A stretch of 64,000 nucleotides of DNA, taken from the NCBI RefSeq assembly GCF_900111445.1, contig NZ_FOHE01000015.1, positions 1 to 64,000 on the forward strand. Reading direction: 5' to 3'. Shown piece after piece: positions 17,555 to 27,153 of this stretch. The notes beneath the pieces were generated by a model, which saw only the letters and a program-made list of their open reading frames with translations, ran no database searches and was not told the DNA's origin. The position numbers were made by a program, and so were the translations under genes. The stretch is from Oceanobacillus limi. GTDB taxonomy: Bacteria; Bacillota; Bacilli; Bacillales; Amphibacillaceae. Numbering within the stretch: position 1 is the stretch's first letter; each line of letters begins with the position of its first letter.

Positions 17555-17583
17555 GAGACAGTGGTGACACTGTTTCTTTTTTT
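17555..17583 (+). terminator. Terminator between the two-component genes and the ABC genes
   Basis: Stem GAGACAGTG (17555-17563) / CACTGTTTC (17568-17576), four-base loop, seven T. It splits the locus so that the ABC genes can be induced on their own. Confidence 0.8.
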
Positions 17584-17621
17584 GTATGCTTAGAGTAATT
17601 CAATTGAAGGAGTGCGAAAAA

Positions 17622-18554
17622 ATGCTCGAAACAATAAACCTTAGTAAAAATTTTAAAGATAAAAAAGTGGTTGATGGAATTGATATGTACTTAGAGCAAG
17701 GAGAATCAGTAGGTCTATTGGGGCCCAATGGAGCTGGGAAATCTACTACGATATCAATGATTTCCTCCTTATTAAAGCCAACTTCTGGGGACATCAAACT
17801 GGGTGGGAAAAGCATTGTAAGAAACCCTTCAGAAATTAGAGATGTAATTGGTGTAGTACCCCAAGAAATTGCCTTATACGAAGAACTTTCAGCGTATGAA
17901 AACCTGAAATTTTTTGGTGAAATCTATAAAGTGAAAAAAGGTGTCCTTGAAAATCGAATCCAAGAAGTGCTTGAAATGGTTGGTCTAAAAGAAAGACAAA
18001 AAGAGCTAATAAAAACTTTTTCAGGTGGAATGAAGCGGAGAATTAACATTGCTGCTGCTTTAATGCACAAACCACAAGTTTTGATTTTAGATGAACCAAC
18101 CGTTGGTATTGATCCACAATCAAGGAATCGTATTCTAGAGACTGTAAGGGAGCTAAATGAATCGCATGGAACAACGGTTCTTTATACTAGTCATTATATG
18201 GAAGAAGTGGAGCAGTTATGTAATCGTGTTTACATTATGGACCATGGTAAGGTGATTGCTTCAGGTAGTAAAACAGAGTTATTAAGTATTTTATCAAGTG
18301 AACTTACGGTACAAGTGCAACTAAGTGAGACAAGTGACCATATTATCGATACGATTAGGCTCCTTGATCATGTGCGTCATGTGGAAGAAACAAATGAAGG
18401 TATACGTATCATTTCGAAGAGGGATGCGAACATCTTAAGTGCAATCGTACTAGCTGCAGAAAAAGAAGGTATTCAAGTTACCCACTATCAAATGGAAACA
18501 CCAAGTCTCGAAGATGTTTTCTTACATTTAACGGGTAAAACATTGCGAGATTAA
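17622..18554 (+). CDS. ABC transporter ATP-binding protein, LnrL-like
   Basis: 310 residues from ATG 17622 (GAAGGAG nine bases before; the in-frame ATG at 17586 lies in the terminator T-run). Walker A LLGPNGAGKST, Q-loop VPQEIALYE, signature TFSGGMKRRINIAAAL, Walker B VLILDEPTVGID and switch His in YTSHYME are intact. A C-terminal domain of about 80 residues follows, as in the DrrA/CcmA subfamily. Powers the two permeases encoded next, giving export of or defence against a membrane-active compound. Confidence 0.9.
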   Translation: MLETINLSKNFKDKKVVDGIDMYLEQGESVGLLGPNGAGKSTTISMISSLLKPTSGDIKLGGKSIVRNPSEIRDVIGVVPQEIALYEELSAYENLKFFGEIYKVKKGVLENRIQEVLEMVGLKERQKELIKTFSGGMKRRINIAAALMHKPQVLILDEPTVGIDPQSRNRILETVRELNESHGTTVLYTSHYMEEVEQLCNRVYIMDHGKVIASGSKTELLSILSSELTVQVQLSETSDHIIDTIRLLDHVRHVEETNEGIRIISKRDANILSAIVLAAEKEGIQVTHYQMETPSLEDVFLHLTGKTLRD

Positions 18555-18566
18555 GGAGGAAACAAT

Positions 18567-19826
18567 ATGCTTTCATTTTTAAAAAAAGATCTATTAGTAT
18601 TTTGGAGAGACAGAAAAGAAATCCTTGTAGCCTTATTACTTCCTATCGTTCTTATTGTGGTTTTGAACTTTGCATTCTCAGGGTTCTTAAATGGTGAAAC
18701 GGATTCGATTCATCTGAATGTTGCTCTTGTTCAAGATGACAATGAATCTTTAGGTTTCGAAAAGTTTGAAGAACGAGTTCATGATCTGGATATTTCTACA
18801 TCCGATAAAGAATCAATTCTTAAAAAAGCACAGCTTTTATCACCAACGGAGTTATTAAATACTTTTTTTAGCGATCCTGAATTAGAAGAATTCATTAGTA
18901 TTCAAAAGTTAGAGGCACAAGAGGCAACGAATTTAGTTGAAAAAGGTGATCTAGATGCGTTAATCAATATACCAGAAGGGTTTACGTACAGTGTGTTGTC
19001 CTCCATGTTACTAGATGAAACAACTGACAAGGAATTAATCATTGAAATTAAAGAAGAGTCAACAGAAGCAGGTGCGCTACAGAGTATGGTTTCTAACTAC
19101 TTAAACACGTTGAATTTTCAGTTTGCGCTCGGTCAAGTTTCAGGAACTGCTATGAGTGAACCAAATTTACCTCAGGGAGGCAGAGAAGTCATTGACGGGG
19201 TGGACCCTTATACGATGGCAGATTATTTTACTTTTGCGATTGGTACACTGTTTGCGTTATTCACGGCTTCAACGCTTACTGCTAAAACCGTCACGGAAAA
19301 AAGAGAACGAGTCTTTCATCGTATTATGTTGACCAATAGTAAGCCGTTTGACTTTTTAATGGGAAAAGTAATCTCTACCTTTGGGTTAACATGGATACAG
19401 TTGATCATTACACTGGTAGCTACGCATCTGTTATTGGACATATTTTCAGGTGAAACGTCGGAATACTTGCTAGGAATTTTTATTGTTATCACTGCATTTT
19501 CAATTGCTGTAGCAGGGTTGGCTGCATTGTTTACACCAATAACGTTACGCCTAAATGATCCCGATTTGTCAAATGGAATTTTCATGATCGTCATCATGGT
19601 TATGGGGGTCATAGGCGGAAACTTCTTCCCAATTGATTTTCTTCCGGAGTGGATAAAAAAAGTTGGCGAATGGACTCCGAATGGATTAACACAAACTACG
19701 CTGTTAAAGTGGGTTCAATACAGTTCACCTACAGACCTACTTGTACCAATTATATTATTAGTAAGCTTTTTTATGATTTGTCTATTCATCGGCCTATTTC
19801 TATTTCCTAAAAGGGGGAGAATGTAA
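18567..19826 (+). CDS. ABC-2 type permease, LnrM-like
   Basis: 419 residues. One helix at the N-terminus (about 20-40), a large extracellular segment (about 45-225), then five helices, the standard ABC-2 layout. The C-terminal region carries MVMGVIGGNFFPIDFLP and GEWTPNGLTQ, typical of YhgE/LnrM-type permeases. Ribosome site AAGGAGG. It overlaps the next gene by one base. Pairs with the following permease in a heterodimer powered by the ATPase upstream. Confidence 0.88.
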   Translation: MLSFLKKDLLVFWRDRKEILVALLLPIVLIVVLNFAFSGFLNGETDSIHLNVALVQDDNESLGFEKFEERVHDLDISTSDKESILKKAQLLSPTELLNTFFSDPELEEFISIQKLEAQEATNLVEKGDLDALINIPEGFTYSVLSSMLLDETTDKELIIEIKEESTEAGALQSMVSNYLNTLNFQFALGQVSGTAMSEPNLPQGGREVIDGVDPYTMADYFTFAIGTLFALFTASTLTAKTVTEKRERVFHRIMLTNSKPFDFLMGKVISTFGLTWIQLIITLVATHLLLDIFSGETSEYLLGIFIVITAFSIAVAGLAALFTPITLRLNDPDLSNGIFMIVIMVMGVIGGNFFPIDFLPEWIKKVGEWTPNGLTQTTLLKWVQYSSPTDLLVPIILLVSFFMICLFIGLFLFPKRGRM

Positions 19827-20923
19827 TGTTCCCAGTATTTAAAGCGCAATTGAGAAAAGACAAACGGAATCCTGTAACAATTATTTTATTTATTGTCGCG
19901 AGCATTGCAGCAACACTTATTTTTGGAAATAGCACGATAGAAAGCAACACAGAAGTTGCCATTTTTAGTAGTGGGCCAAGTGCGAAGGAAATCGAAAATA
20001 AGTGGGAAAATTTATTAAATAAAAATGAGTCAAGTACGTTTGTAATAACAGAAGAAGACAAGGCGAGGGAAGATGTTATTGAAGGAAGACGTGATGTTGC
20101 GATTCATGTTATGGAAAATGATTATCGCTTGGTCACTTCTTCCTATATGCCACAAATTTTACTTGTTGAACAACAGGTTCAGGAGGTGTTTCGTAAGGAG
20201 GCACAGCTTGTAGCAGCGGCAGGCAACGAGAATACCGATGAATTAAGATCAGATATAGAGGAGTACATGGAAGATCCACCACTACAGGTACAAACACAGA
20301 CATTAAATGAAGCTGATGTTTCCAAGCATGATATGGGGATTCAGCTATTGTTTGGTTTTACGCTCTTTATCGTGATGTTTACCATTGGTTTTAAGGTAAA
20401 TGGGATCACAGCTGATAAAGTAAATGGGATTTGGAATCGAATGATCCTTTCATCTGTAAGCAAAACAAGCATGTACTCGGGACATCTTTGCTATAGTTTT
20501 TGTATTGGCTTTTTCCAAACACTAATCGTTTTTCTTATTTTTAAGTATGTAATGGGCTATGATCTAGGAAACTTCAGCATGATATTAGTAATTGTTGCAG
20601 TATATATCGTAAGTATGGTAAGCGTTGCCATGCTGTTTACAGGAATACTTCGAACACCAGAGCAATTTAATATGGTTTTTAGTTCCGTTATACCAATAAT
20701 CCCGATCATTAGTGGTGTCTATATGCCACCTGGAACGATAAGCAATGTGTTTCTACAATTTATAGCGGATTTATTTCCGTTGACGCATGCGATGGATGCT
20801 GTATTGCATGTGGCTATTCATGACGCAGGTTGGAGTGACATAACATTACCTCTTGTTATCATGTTATTAATCGGTGTTGTGAGTATGGGAGTAGGCATAA
20901 ATATGGTAGAGCGGAGAAAATAG
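19826..20923 (+). CDS. ABC-2 type permease, LnrN-like
   Basis: 365 residues, start ATG 19826 overlapping the previous stop (TAATG), so translation is coupled. Same architecture as its neighbour: N-terminal helix, extracellular stretch to about residue 165, five or six helices after it (GIQLLFGFTLFIVMFTIGF and IPIIPIISGVYMPPG). Second half of the LnrMN-like membrane channel. A terminator follows 19 bp later. Confidence 0.88.
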   Translation: MFPVFKAQLRKDKRNPVTIILFIVASIAATLIFGNSTIESNTEVAIFSSGPSAKEIENKWENLLNKNESSTFVITEEDKAREDVIEGRRDVAIHVMENDYRLVTSSYMPQILLVEQQVQEVFRKEAQLVAAAGNENTDELRSDIEEYMEDPPLQVQTQTLNEADVSKHDMGIQLLFGFTLFIVMFTIGFKVNGITADKVNGIWNRMILSSVSKTSMYSGHLCYSFCIGFFQTLIVFLIFKYVMGYDLGNFSMILVIVAVYIVSMVSVAMLFTGILRTPEQFNMVFSSVIPIIPIISGVYMPPGTISNVFLQFIADLFPLTHAMDAVLHVAIHDAGWSDITLPLVIMLLIGVVSMGVGINMVERRK

Positions 20924-20941
20924 AATCTTGTGTAGTCAGAG

Positions 20942-20981
20942 AAGTAATCATCCTTTTGATAGGGGGGTGATTACTTTTTTT
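20942..20981 (+). terminator. Rho-independent terminator ending the Lnr-like operon
   Basis: AAGTAATCATCC pairs with GGGTGATTACTT (one G-U), followed by TTTTTT. Confidence 0.85.
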
Positions 20982-21264
20982 AATGGATCCTATCTTAAAG
21001 CGATTATACTAGGAGCACATTTTTCATAATTAATTAAGGTGAGCGAGGGCTGTGTGCGTAACATTTTTGTACTTGTGAGAAAAAGGAATGTGTAAATGGA
21101 CAAGTGACAGGCACTTCTGTAACCGTGTATAATTTGTGTCAGAGTGAGTTTTGTAGTCTTCAGCCTTTTATCGGTGAATATTAAGAAATTCTTCATAATT
21201 ATCCTACCTTTATATTAAGAATGGTTCCTTATACTTGGAACATACGGTTGAAAGGAGGGGTTCA
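20982..21264 (+). other. Non-coding interval before the VanR-like gene
   Basis: About 280 bp without a convincing gene. It holds a degenerate half-site of the palindromic repeat (about 21100-21115, GTGACAGGCAC, one base off the core) and, next to the gene, a small inverted repeat GGTTCC (21222 region) / GGAACA that could be an operator. No clear -35/-10 pair was found. Confidence 0.5.
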
Positions 21265-21957
21265 ATGGATCATTCAGTTGTGTTAATCGTAGATGATGAT
21301 AAAGAAATTCGTGATGGTATTGAAATCTATCTAAAAAATGAAGGGTTGATTGTTTTAAAAGCACAAGATGGATTAGAAGCTATAGAGATTTTAAACGAGC
21401 ATGAGATACATCTCATCTTGCTTGATATTATGATGCCAAAGTTGGATGGAATTCAAACGACCTTTAAAATTCGGGAAAATAAAAATATTCCAATCATCAT
21501 CTTAAGTGCAAAAAGTGAGGATACAGATAAAATATTAGGTTTGCAAGTCGGAGCAGATGACTACATTACCAAACCATTTAATTCGTTAGAACTAATCGCA
21601 AGAGTGAAGTCACAACTCCGAAGATATATGACACTTGGGCACTTTGAGGGGAAAAATAAAGTAATTAATTTAAACGGGCTTACAATTGACCAAGAAGCTA
21701 AAGAGGTAGCCGTTGATGGAAGGACGATTAAGTTAACACCAATCGAATACAAAATTACCGAATTATTGATGGTGAATGCTGGTCGTGTATTTTCCATTTC
21801 TCAAATCTATGAAAGCGTATGGAATGAGCCCGCTTATAATTCAGAGAATACAGTTGCTGTTCATATTCGTAAGATTCGTGAAAAGATAGAAGTCGATCCA
21901 AAAAATCCGAGGTATTTAAAGGTGGTATGGGGAATTGGATACAAAATGGAAAAGTAA
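21265..21957 (+). CDS. OmpR-family response regulator, VanR-like
   Basis: 230 residues from ATG 21265 after AAAGGAGGGG; an earlier TTG in frame has no ribosome site. Receiver domain with DDD acid cluster, phospho-acceptor Asp54 in ILLDIMMPKLDG and Lys in YITKPFNSLEL; winged helix at the C-terminus with LTPIEYKITELL and NTVAVHIRKIREKI. It overlaps the kinase gene by 23 bp. Resembles VanR_B/SphR-type regulators of cell-envelope responses; the genes it controls are not evident in the window. Confidence 0.9.
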   Translation: MDHSVVLIVDDDKEIRDGIEIYLKNEGLIVLKAQDGLEAIEILNEHEIHLILLDIMMPKLDGIQTTFKIRENKNIPIIILSAKSEDTDKILGLQVGADDYITKPFNSLELIARVKSQLRRYMTLGHFEGKNKVINLNGLTIDQEAKEVAVDGRTIKLTPIEYKITELLMVNAGRVFSISQIYESVWNEPAYNSENTVAVHIRKIREKIEVDPKNPRYLKVVWGIGYKMEK

Positions 21958-23449
21958 GATAGGGATCGTAACATGGCTTGTGATAACGGCTTATGGGGTT
22001 AGTGGTGTTTTATCCGCATGGTTTCATGGTGTTTACGATGATCGATTTCAACTAGTTATTTTTTGGATCTATACGGCTGGAGCAATAATTGCACTAATTG
22101 CTAGCTTCATCCTGGAAAACAGGCATAAATTGCTTACTAAAATGGTCCCGGAAAAATGGCAGGAATTTTATAATAGAATTCCACTCGACGTAGCAGTTTT
22201 ACTATTTGGAGTCACCATAATTGTTATGATGAATTTTTCCGTTGGAGCAAGTCACATTTACTATTTAGATGAGATTTTCTTTATTAGAGCTATCATTTAT
22301 CAATGGCTATATACGACAATTTTGCTTGCATTAACATTACTTCAAGGTGTTTATTTTTATCGAAGGGTTAATGATTTTTCAGCTTTCCAAGAAGATTGGA
22401 AAAATGCTTTGTTCATGCGTTTGTTGCAAGCGCTAAGGGATGCATTCCTAAATAGAAAAGTAGGCACTCAGTTTTTTCTTGCGTTCGTATTCGTATTTTT
22501 TTTAGGAGTTGGAACAGGCCTTGTAGCAGTTGATGGGGAAATACTTGCCTTCGTAATCCCGAGTTATTTGTTTATTGGGATTCCTTTGTTCTTTATGGTC
22601 GTGCGTCGGGTTGGCTTTTTTAATAGGATCGTCCGTCACACGAACGCTGTTGCCGAAGGAAGTGCTGAATCAGATATAAAGATAAAAGGGAAGTCGGCAT
22701 TGGCTCAGCTTGCGACAGATATTAATAAAATGAAACATGGTGTAAGAACTTCACAGCAAGCCCAGGCAAAGAGTGAACGGCTGAAGACAGAATTGATTAC
22801 GAATGTAAGTCATGATTTACGAACACCGTTAACATCCATTATGACGTATTCAGATCTATTAAAAAAGCCGGACTTAACCGATGATGAGCGGCGTTCGTAT
22901 ATTGAAATAGTTGATCGGAAATCGAAACGGTTGAAAGTATTAATTGATGATTTGTTTGAGGCATCTAAAATGGCTAGTGGGAATATTGAGTTGACAAAAG
23001 AAAAAGTAGATATTGTTCAATTGCTACAGCAATCACTTGCGGAATACGATGAAATGATTCAAGAATCAACCATACAGTTTCGCGTTTCCAAACCAGAGGA
23101 ATCCATTGAAGCCTGTGTTGACGGCCAAAAGTTATGGCGTGTGTTTGATAATTTAATCGGAAACATCTTAAAGTATTCATTGCCACATACAAGGGCCTAT
23201 ATTGATATTGGGGTAGAAAATCATGAAATAAAAATTACATTTAAGAATATATCGGAATATGAGCTTAGTGAGGATATTGATGAATTATTTGAACGGTTCA
23301 AACGAGGTGACGAATCTCGTCATACGGACGGGTCAGGATTGGGCTTAGCCATAGCAAAATCAATCATTGACTTACACGGAGGAGCATTAGATATTACAGT
23401 AGATGGTGACCTGTTTAAGGTTCAAATAACCATAGACATACAATCCTAA
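21935..23449 (+). CDS. Sensor histidine kinase, VanS-like with extended membrane domain
   Basis: 504 residues, start TTG 21935 inside the end of the regulator gene (coupled translation). Six or so membrane helices fill residues 10-230, then a HAMP-like linker, HisKA with NVSHDLRTPLTSI (His293), and an ATPase domain with N-box VFDNLIGNILKYS and G2 box GSGLGLAIAKSI. The large membrane domain with little outside loop suggests it senses something in the bilayer. Partner is the VanR-like regulator just upstream. Confidence 0.88.
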   Translation: MDTKWKSKIGIVTWLVITAYGVSGVLSAWFHGVYDDRFQLVIFWIYTAGAIIALIASFILENRHKLLTKMVPEKWQEFYNRIPLDVAVLLFGVTIIVMMNFSVGASHIYYLDEIFFIRAIIYQWLYTTILLALTLLQGVYFYRRVNDFSAFQEDWKNALFMRLLQALRDAFLNRKVGTQFFLAFVFVFFLGVGTGLVAVDGEILAFVIPSYLFIGIPLFFMVVRRVGFFNRIVRHTNAVAEGSAESDIKIKGKSALAQLATDINKMKHGVRTSQQAQAKSERLKTELITNVSHDLRTPLTSIMTYSDLLKKPDLTDDERRSYIEIVDRKSKRLKVLIDDLFEASKMASGNIELTKEKVDIVQLLQQSLAEYDEMIQESTIQFRVSKPEESIEACVDGQKLWRVFDNLIGNILKYSLPHTRAYIDIGVENHEIKITFKNISEYELSEDIDELFERFKRGDESRHTDGSGLGLAIAKSIIDLHGGALDITVDGDLFKVQITIDIQS

Positions 23450-23461
23450 TATCTCCACCTC

Positions 23462-23504
23462 AATCGACAGGTGCCAGGCACCTGTCGATTGGCACCTGTC
23501 GATT
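23462..23504. repeat. Palindromic repeat, single core with both flanks plus extra arm
   Basis: AATCGACAGGTGCCAGGCAC followed by CTGTCGATT forms one near-perfect 29-bp palindrome around a single core, then a further GGCACCTGTCGATT. It shows that the half-site core GGTGCC-A-GGCACC is itself a palindrome. T-run follows, so it may also end the kinase transcript. Confidence 0.85.
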
Positions 23505-23582
23505 TTTCTCATGAATTTATCCTTGTTTCCTGGAATATAAATAGAGTTAAATTATTTGATCTTTAAAGGAGGGGTGAGAAGA

Positions 23583-24404
23583 ATGTATAGTAAAGCAGGT
23601 AACTATATAGAAGTAGACCCTGGGGTAGAATTGTATGTGGAGGATGTAGGAAATGGGGAACCGATCGTATTTATACCAGGATTTACATTTACAACTGAGG
23701 TTTTCACGAAACAGGTTAGCTATTTTTCAAAATCTCATCGTGTTATTGTAATTGACCCAAGAAGTCATGGGAAATCCTCATTAACGCTTCAAGGAAATGA
23801 TTACGTTACCCATGGAACGGATTTGGCCAAAGTTCTTCAAGAGTTGGATGTAAAAAATCCTACACTTGTAGGTTGGTCCTTTGGATGCTTAACAATTTGG
23901 GAATATGTGAAACAAAAGGGTATAGATAATATAAACAAGTTAATTTTTGTTGATATGCCCCCCAAATCTTTATCTGTTGATGATGGGGATTGGGTTGAAG
24001 GGCATTTGGATGATATTGCAGCAATATATAATAATTTCCTACGTAATCCTCAAGGACAACGAGACTTTATCACAGATTATATTCGTAACGTAATGATCCA
24101 AAAAGAACTAGATCAGGATGAGTTAACTTGGCTTGTAGGAGAGTCGCTGAAAACTCCATATTATGTTGCAGGTAATTTATTTGCTTCTGGAATGTTTGCC
24201 GATTATAGAGAAGAAGCAAAAATAGCTAGTGACAAGGTGGATACACTTACCATAGTTGCCGAGCATTGGGCTGAGGTCGCAACAGCGTATGTAAGAAGGT
24301 TAACTCCTCATTCGCAAATAGAGGTTCTTGGCGCGCATATGATGTTTTGGGAACATAGTCAGAAGTTTAATAAAATCGTAGAAAATTTCTTAGAAAATAA
24401 CTAA
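23583..24404 (+). CDS. Alpha/beta hydrolase
   Basis: 273 residues from ATG 23583, eleven bases after AAAGGAGGGG. Alpha/beta-hydrolase fold: IVFIPGFTFTTE (oxyanion region), DPRSHGKSS, nucleophile elbow VGWSFGC (Ser99), and a C-terminal LGAHMMFWEH with the catalytic His. Similar to haloperoxidase/esterase-type members; the substrate is unknown. Single gene with no obvious operon partner. Confidence 0.88.
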   Translation: MYSKAGNYIEVDPGVELYVEDVGNGEPIVFIPGFTFTTEVFTKQVSYFSKSHRVIVIDPRSHGKSSLTLQGNDYVTHGTDLAKVLQELDVKNPTLVGWSFGCLTIWEYVKQKGIDNINKLIFVDMPPKSLSVDDGDWVEGHLDDIAAIYNNFLRNPQGQRDFITDYIRNVMIQKELDQDELTWLVGESLKTPYYVAGNLFASGMFADYREEAKIASDKVDTLTIVAEHWAEVATAYVRRLTPHSQIEVLGAHMMFWEHSQKFNKIVENFLENN

Positions 24405-24450
24405 TTTGCTATAGAAGGTTGATAATTCGTTCTGACTTCCCCTTTCTTAG

Positions 24451-24481
24451 CCTTCGACAGGTGCCTGGCACCGATCGAAGG
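24451..24481. repeat. Palindromic repeat, single core within a 7-bp stem
   Basis: CCTTCGA ... TCGAAGG flank one GGTGCCTGGCACC core. Lies between the hydrolase gene and the DUF3231 remnant. Confidence 0.75.
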
Positions 24482-24497
24482 CTTTGTCGTTATTTCT

Positions 24498-24870
24498 TCA
24501 GTTTGTAGCTTCTTCTATTTGCGGTTGCTCCTCCATCCTCCCGTATTACTTTAGCTCCTTCTCGTGGGCATATTCAAATACATCCTTCATAATGATGCTG
24601 AATCTACTGGATAAATCGTTACGAAAGCGAAAGGAAGTGCCGATAAAGTTTCCTCCCATTGCAAAACTACAAAAAAGACTCGTGCAATACATCATCATTT
24701 TATCGGAAAAAGAGTAACGGTAGAGCGCGGTGCATTCTCACCAGATGGGGCAGGTACGTGTATACCGTCCTATAAAAGAATCTCGATAAGCTCCTTGATA
24801 AAACTTTTTTCTAGCTCGGTCTCTTTTGAAAAATATTTTCTAGCATCTTGTTCATTGGCATATTTTGTTC
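24498..24870 (-). pseudogene. Decayed DUF3231 gene fragment
   Basis: Reading the minus strand from about 24870, the three frames together give the C-terminal third of a DUF3231 protein: ARKYFSKETELEKSFIKEL, GIHVPAPSGENA, FSDKMMMYCTSLFCSFAMGG, SFRFRNDLSSRFSIIMKDV, FEYAHE, then GAKVIRE and MEEQPQIEEA. A TAG stop near 24787 and at least two frame changes break it, and the N-terminal part is missing. The intact relative at 24986 has FSDKLMMYQVQLSSQ and RRDLAGKYTALTAEL at the matching places. The fragment runs divergent to it. No product expected. Confidence 0.7.
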
Positions 24871-24985
24871 TGTTTCCTCCTTTAAATAGCTGACATTTAT
24901 TATTCCATAATCGTAATGCTTTATTATTCGAATAAAAAATAGTAAAACGTCAAACGATAAAACCAATAAAAAGAAGGAGAGGCTT

Positions 24986-25999
24986 ATGGAGAAAAATAGG
25001 AATATACCATTATCAGCATCAGAAATGGCAAGTCTATGGACGCAATATATGTTTGATACGATGTCCACCTGTTTCTTCAACTATGCATTAATACATATAG
25101 AAGACAAAGACATCAGACCACTTTATGAAAAAGCTTTAGAACTTTCCAAAGTCCATGTAGAGAAAATTAGAGGTTTTTTTGAGGGAGAAAACTACCCGGT
25201 GCCTCAGGGGTTTTCAGAAGAAGATGTAAATCTAAATGCACCCCGACTTTTTCAAGATCCATTTTATCTTAATTATCTATATATCATGACTTTACAAGGT
25301 CTGACTGGATACGGATTATCGGTTAGTACTTCCATTCGCAACGATTTACGTAAATATTATATCGAATGTAATCAAGAAACAATGCAGCTCTTCGATCAAA
25401 CGATAGATACGATGTTATCGAAAGGGATTTATACGCGACCACCGACATTAACACCACCAAAATCAGTAGACTTTGTGAAGGAGCAAAGTTTTCTAACTGG
25501 TTGGTTTGGAGAACGGCGCCCGCTAACTGCGATGGAAATTGGTGATATAACATTTAACATGAATAAAATGCACTTACATGTAGCAATGAAGGTTGGCTTT
25601 AGTCAAGTTGCTCAATCGAAAAAGGTGCGAAACTATATCAATCGTGGGGTGAAAATCTCGAATAAACATATTGATGAATTTGAAAGTATTTTTCGGGAAG
25701 AAAAGCTCAATTCTCCCATGTCATGGCAGTCATTTATAACAGACTCAACAGAACCACCATTTTCAGATAAATTAATGATGTATCAAGTTCAATTGTCATC
25801 CCAAGTCTCCATTGCATTTTATGGTTCGGCTTTTAGTGTTAATACGAGAAGAGACCTGGCAGGTAAATACACTGCGCTTACAGCAGAACTGGCGAGGTTT
25901 GCAGAGGACGGTGCGAACTTAATGATTAACAAAGGGTGGTTAGAACAACCGCCATTAGCAAGTGATAGAAGACATCTTATGAAAGGGAAGAAAGTATAG
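24986..25999 (+). CDS. DUF3231 family protein
   Basis: 337 residues after GAAGGAGAGG. Two related halves of about 160 residues, each with the four-helix-bundle look of DUF3231: LSASEMASLWTQYMFDTMS and LTAMEIGDITFNMNKMHLH begin the halves; FSDKLMMYQVQ and FAEDGANLMINKGWLEQPP end the second. The Glu/His placement resembles ferritin-like bundles (for example coat protein F), but metal binding is only a guess. Often present in several copies in Bacillus genomes and linked with sporulation or stress. A broken relative lies just upstream on the opposite strand. Confidence 0.85.
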   Translation: MEKNRNIPLSASEMASLWTQYMFDTMSTCFFNYALIHIEDKDIRPLYEKALELSKVHVEKIRGFFEGENYPVPQGFSEEDVNLNAPRLFQDPFYLNYLYIMTLQGLTGYGLSVSTSIRNDLRKYYIECNQETMQLFDQTIDTMLSKGIYTRPPTLTPPKSVDFVKEQSFLTGWFGERRPLTAMEIGDITFNMNKMHLHVAMKVGFSQVAQSKKVRNYINRGVKISNKHIDEFESIFREEKLNSPMSWQSFITDSTEPPFSDKLMMYQVQLSSQVSIAFYGSAFSVNTRRDLAGKYTALTAELARFAEDGANLMINKGWLEQPPLASDRRHLMKGKKV

Positions 26000-26037
26000 A
26001 TACAATTTCTGTTGCGTGAAAAATAGCATAAACCAAT

Positions 26038-26104
26038 AAAAAGTCCCAATGGTAGAGAATCATCATGTATCTTGGTACACTGTCAATTTTCCATGGGACT
26101 TTTT
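26038..26104. terminator. Likely two-way terminator with long loop
   Basis: AAAAGTCCCAATGG (from 26038) pairs with CCATGGGACTTTT (26091 on); loop about 38 bases. It lies between convergent genes and has A/T runs on both sides. Confidence 0.6.
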
Positions 26105-26119
26105 CTTATAGTTACGTTC

Positions 26120-26965
26120 TTATGGTTCTACTTTTTTAGGAAACCAATTTACATACAGCTTTCTGAATAGGATTAACGTGATGATGAGAAGGAGAACAAA
26201 ATAATGGATACCCCAATGGGCAGCTAGCTTTAGTATACCAATCTGAATGAAAAAATAATCTAGTAATACCTCGAAGCTTAATATGCCAATAATCCATCTC
26301 CAATTAAATTTCAAAACAATAACTGTGGTAACGAAGATCATATAAATAAAGATATATAACGCATTTGCCGCTAAGTGATCTCTTACTTGATCATTAAACC
26401 AACCTACTGAATAAAAATGAGATGTAAGTAGTAGAACGAGAAAAAACTTTAGTGTCGTACTATAACCAACTAATGTCATATATATGGTAACAAATTTGAC
26501 TTGCTTTGATGGGTTAATAAGTAACTGATACCAGAACTTTGCCAAATAAAATCCTATTGGGAGCAACAGCCCTGTATACCATACCTTCCACCAATGGTGC
26601 TCGTAGATACCTAAGTATAAAAAAAGCCCTTCAATTCCCAAAAATAATATAGTAGTAGTAAGGATAGCCTTCCACCTTAAATGAAAGCCTGCTATTACGA
26701 TCGATGCAATTGGAACAGCAATTCCTTGGGAAAATATAGATCCTAATGTGGAATCGATCCAAAGGGAATCAATGAAATGTGGTTTATATTCGTAGCCATT
26801 GAAAAGAATTAGTACAACGAAATCAACGAAATAAGATGATCCGAAGATGAAGAAATATGTTTGAATGATTTGCTTCTTACGCTTCGTTTTCATTAGTACG
26901 ATGACGAAAGCTATAAGACTAACTAGTAACAATCCAAGATACCATACATAATTTGGGATCATCAC
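26120..26965 (-). CDS. Multi-pass membrane protein, unknown function
   Basis: 281 residues with about eight hydrophobic helices spread over the whole length; no catalytic motif. Aromatic-rich loops (YEHHWWKVWYTG) recall the CBO0543-like protein encoded next to it on the same strand, and the two may have arisen as paired or duplicated membrane proteins. About 70 bp separate it from the 39-residue gene upstream, so one transcript is possible. I do not recognise the family with certainty. Confidence 0.7.
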   Translation of the reverse strand: MMIPNYVWYLGLLLVSLIAFVIVLMKTKRKKQIIQTYFFIFGSSYFVDFVVLILFNGYEYKPHFIDSLWIDSTLGSIFSQGIAVPIASIVIAGFHLRWKAILTTTILFLGIEGLFLYLGIYEHHWWKVWYTGLLLPIGFYLAKFWYQLLINPSKQVKFVTIYMTLVGYSTTLKFFLVLLLTSHFYSVGWFNDQVRDHLAANALYIFIYMIFVTTVIVLKFNWRWIIGILSFEVLLDYFFIQIGILKLAAHWGIHYFVLLLIITLILFRKLYVNWFPKKVEP

Positions 26966-27033
26966 TTTTACCCTTTCCTTCTAAAGATTTTTACGCCTCG
27001 TATATTGATCCGAGTTCAAGTTAGCCACGTAAA

Positions 27034-27153
27034 TTATTTATGCTTATTACGGTTATATAGATAAATTCCCATGAAAATATAAATGGAAAATAATATGACA
27101 AAGAACATGGGCGTAGAAAATTCGCTGTTGCTCATTCGTTCACCATCTTTCAT
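27034..27153 (-). CDS. 39-residue single-helix membrane protein
   Basis: Too short for routine gene finding. ATG (27153-27151) overlaps the TAA stop of the CBO0543-like gene (TAATG), a classic sign of coupled translation. The product MKDGERMSNSEFSTPM- is followed by a 17-residue hydrophobic helix (FFVILFSIYIFMGIYLY) and a basic tail NRNKHK. Likely inserted in the membrane with the tail inside. No known family; possibly a partner of the upstream membrane protein. Confidence 0.55.
   Translation of the reverse strand: MKDGERMSNSEFSTPMFFVILFSIYIFMGIYLYNRNKHK

Noticed and set aside
24484-24717. 77-codon plus-strand open frame
   Set aside because: It is the antisense of the decayed DUF3231 gene; no ribosome site and no protein-like pattern.
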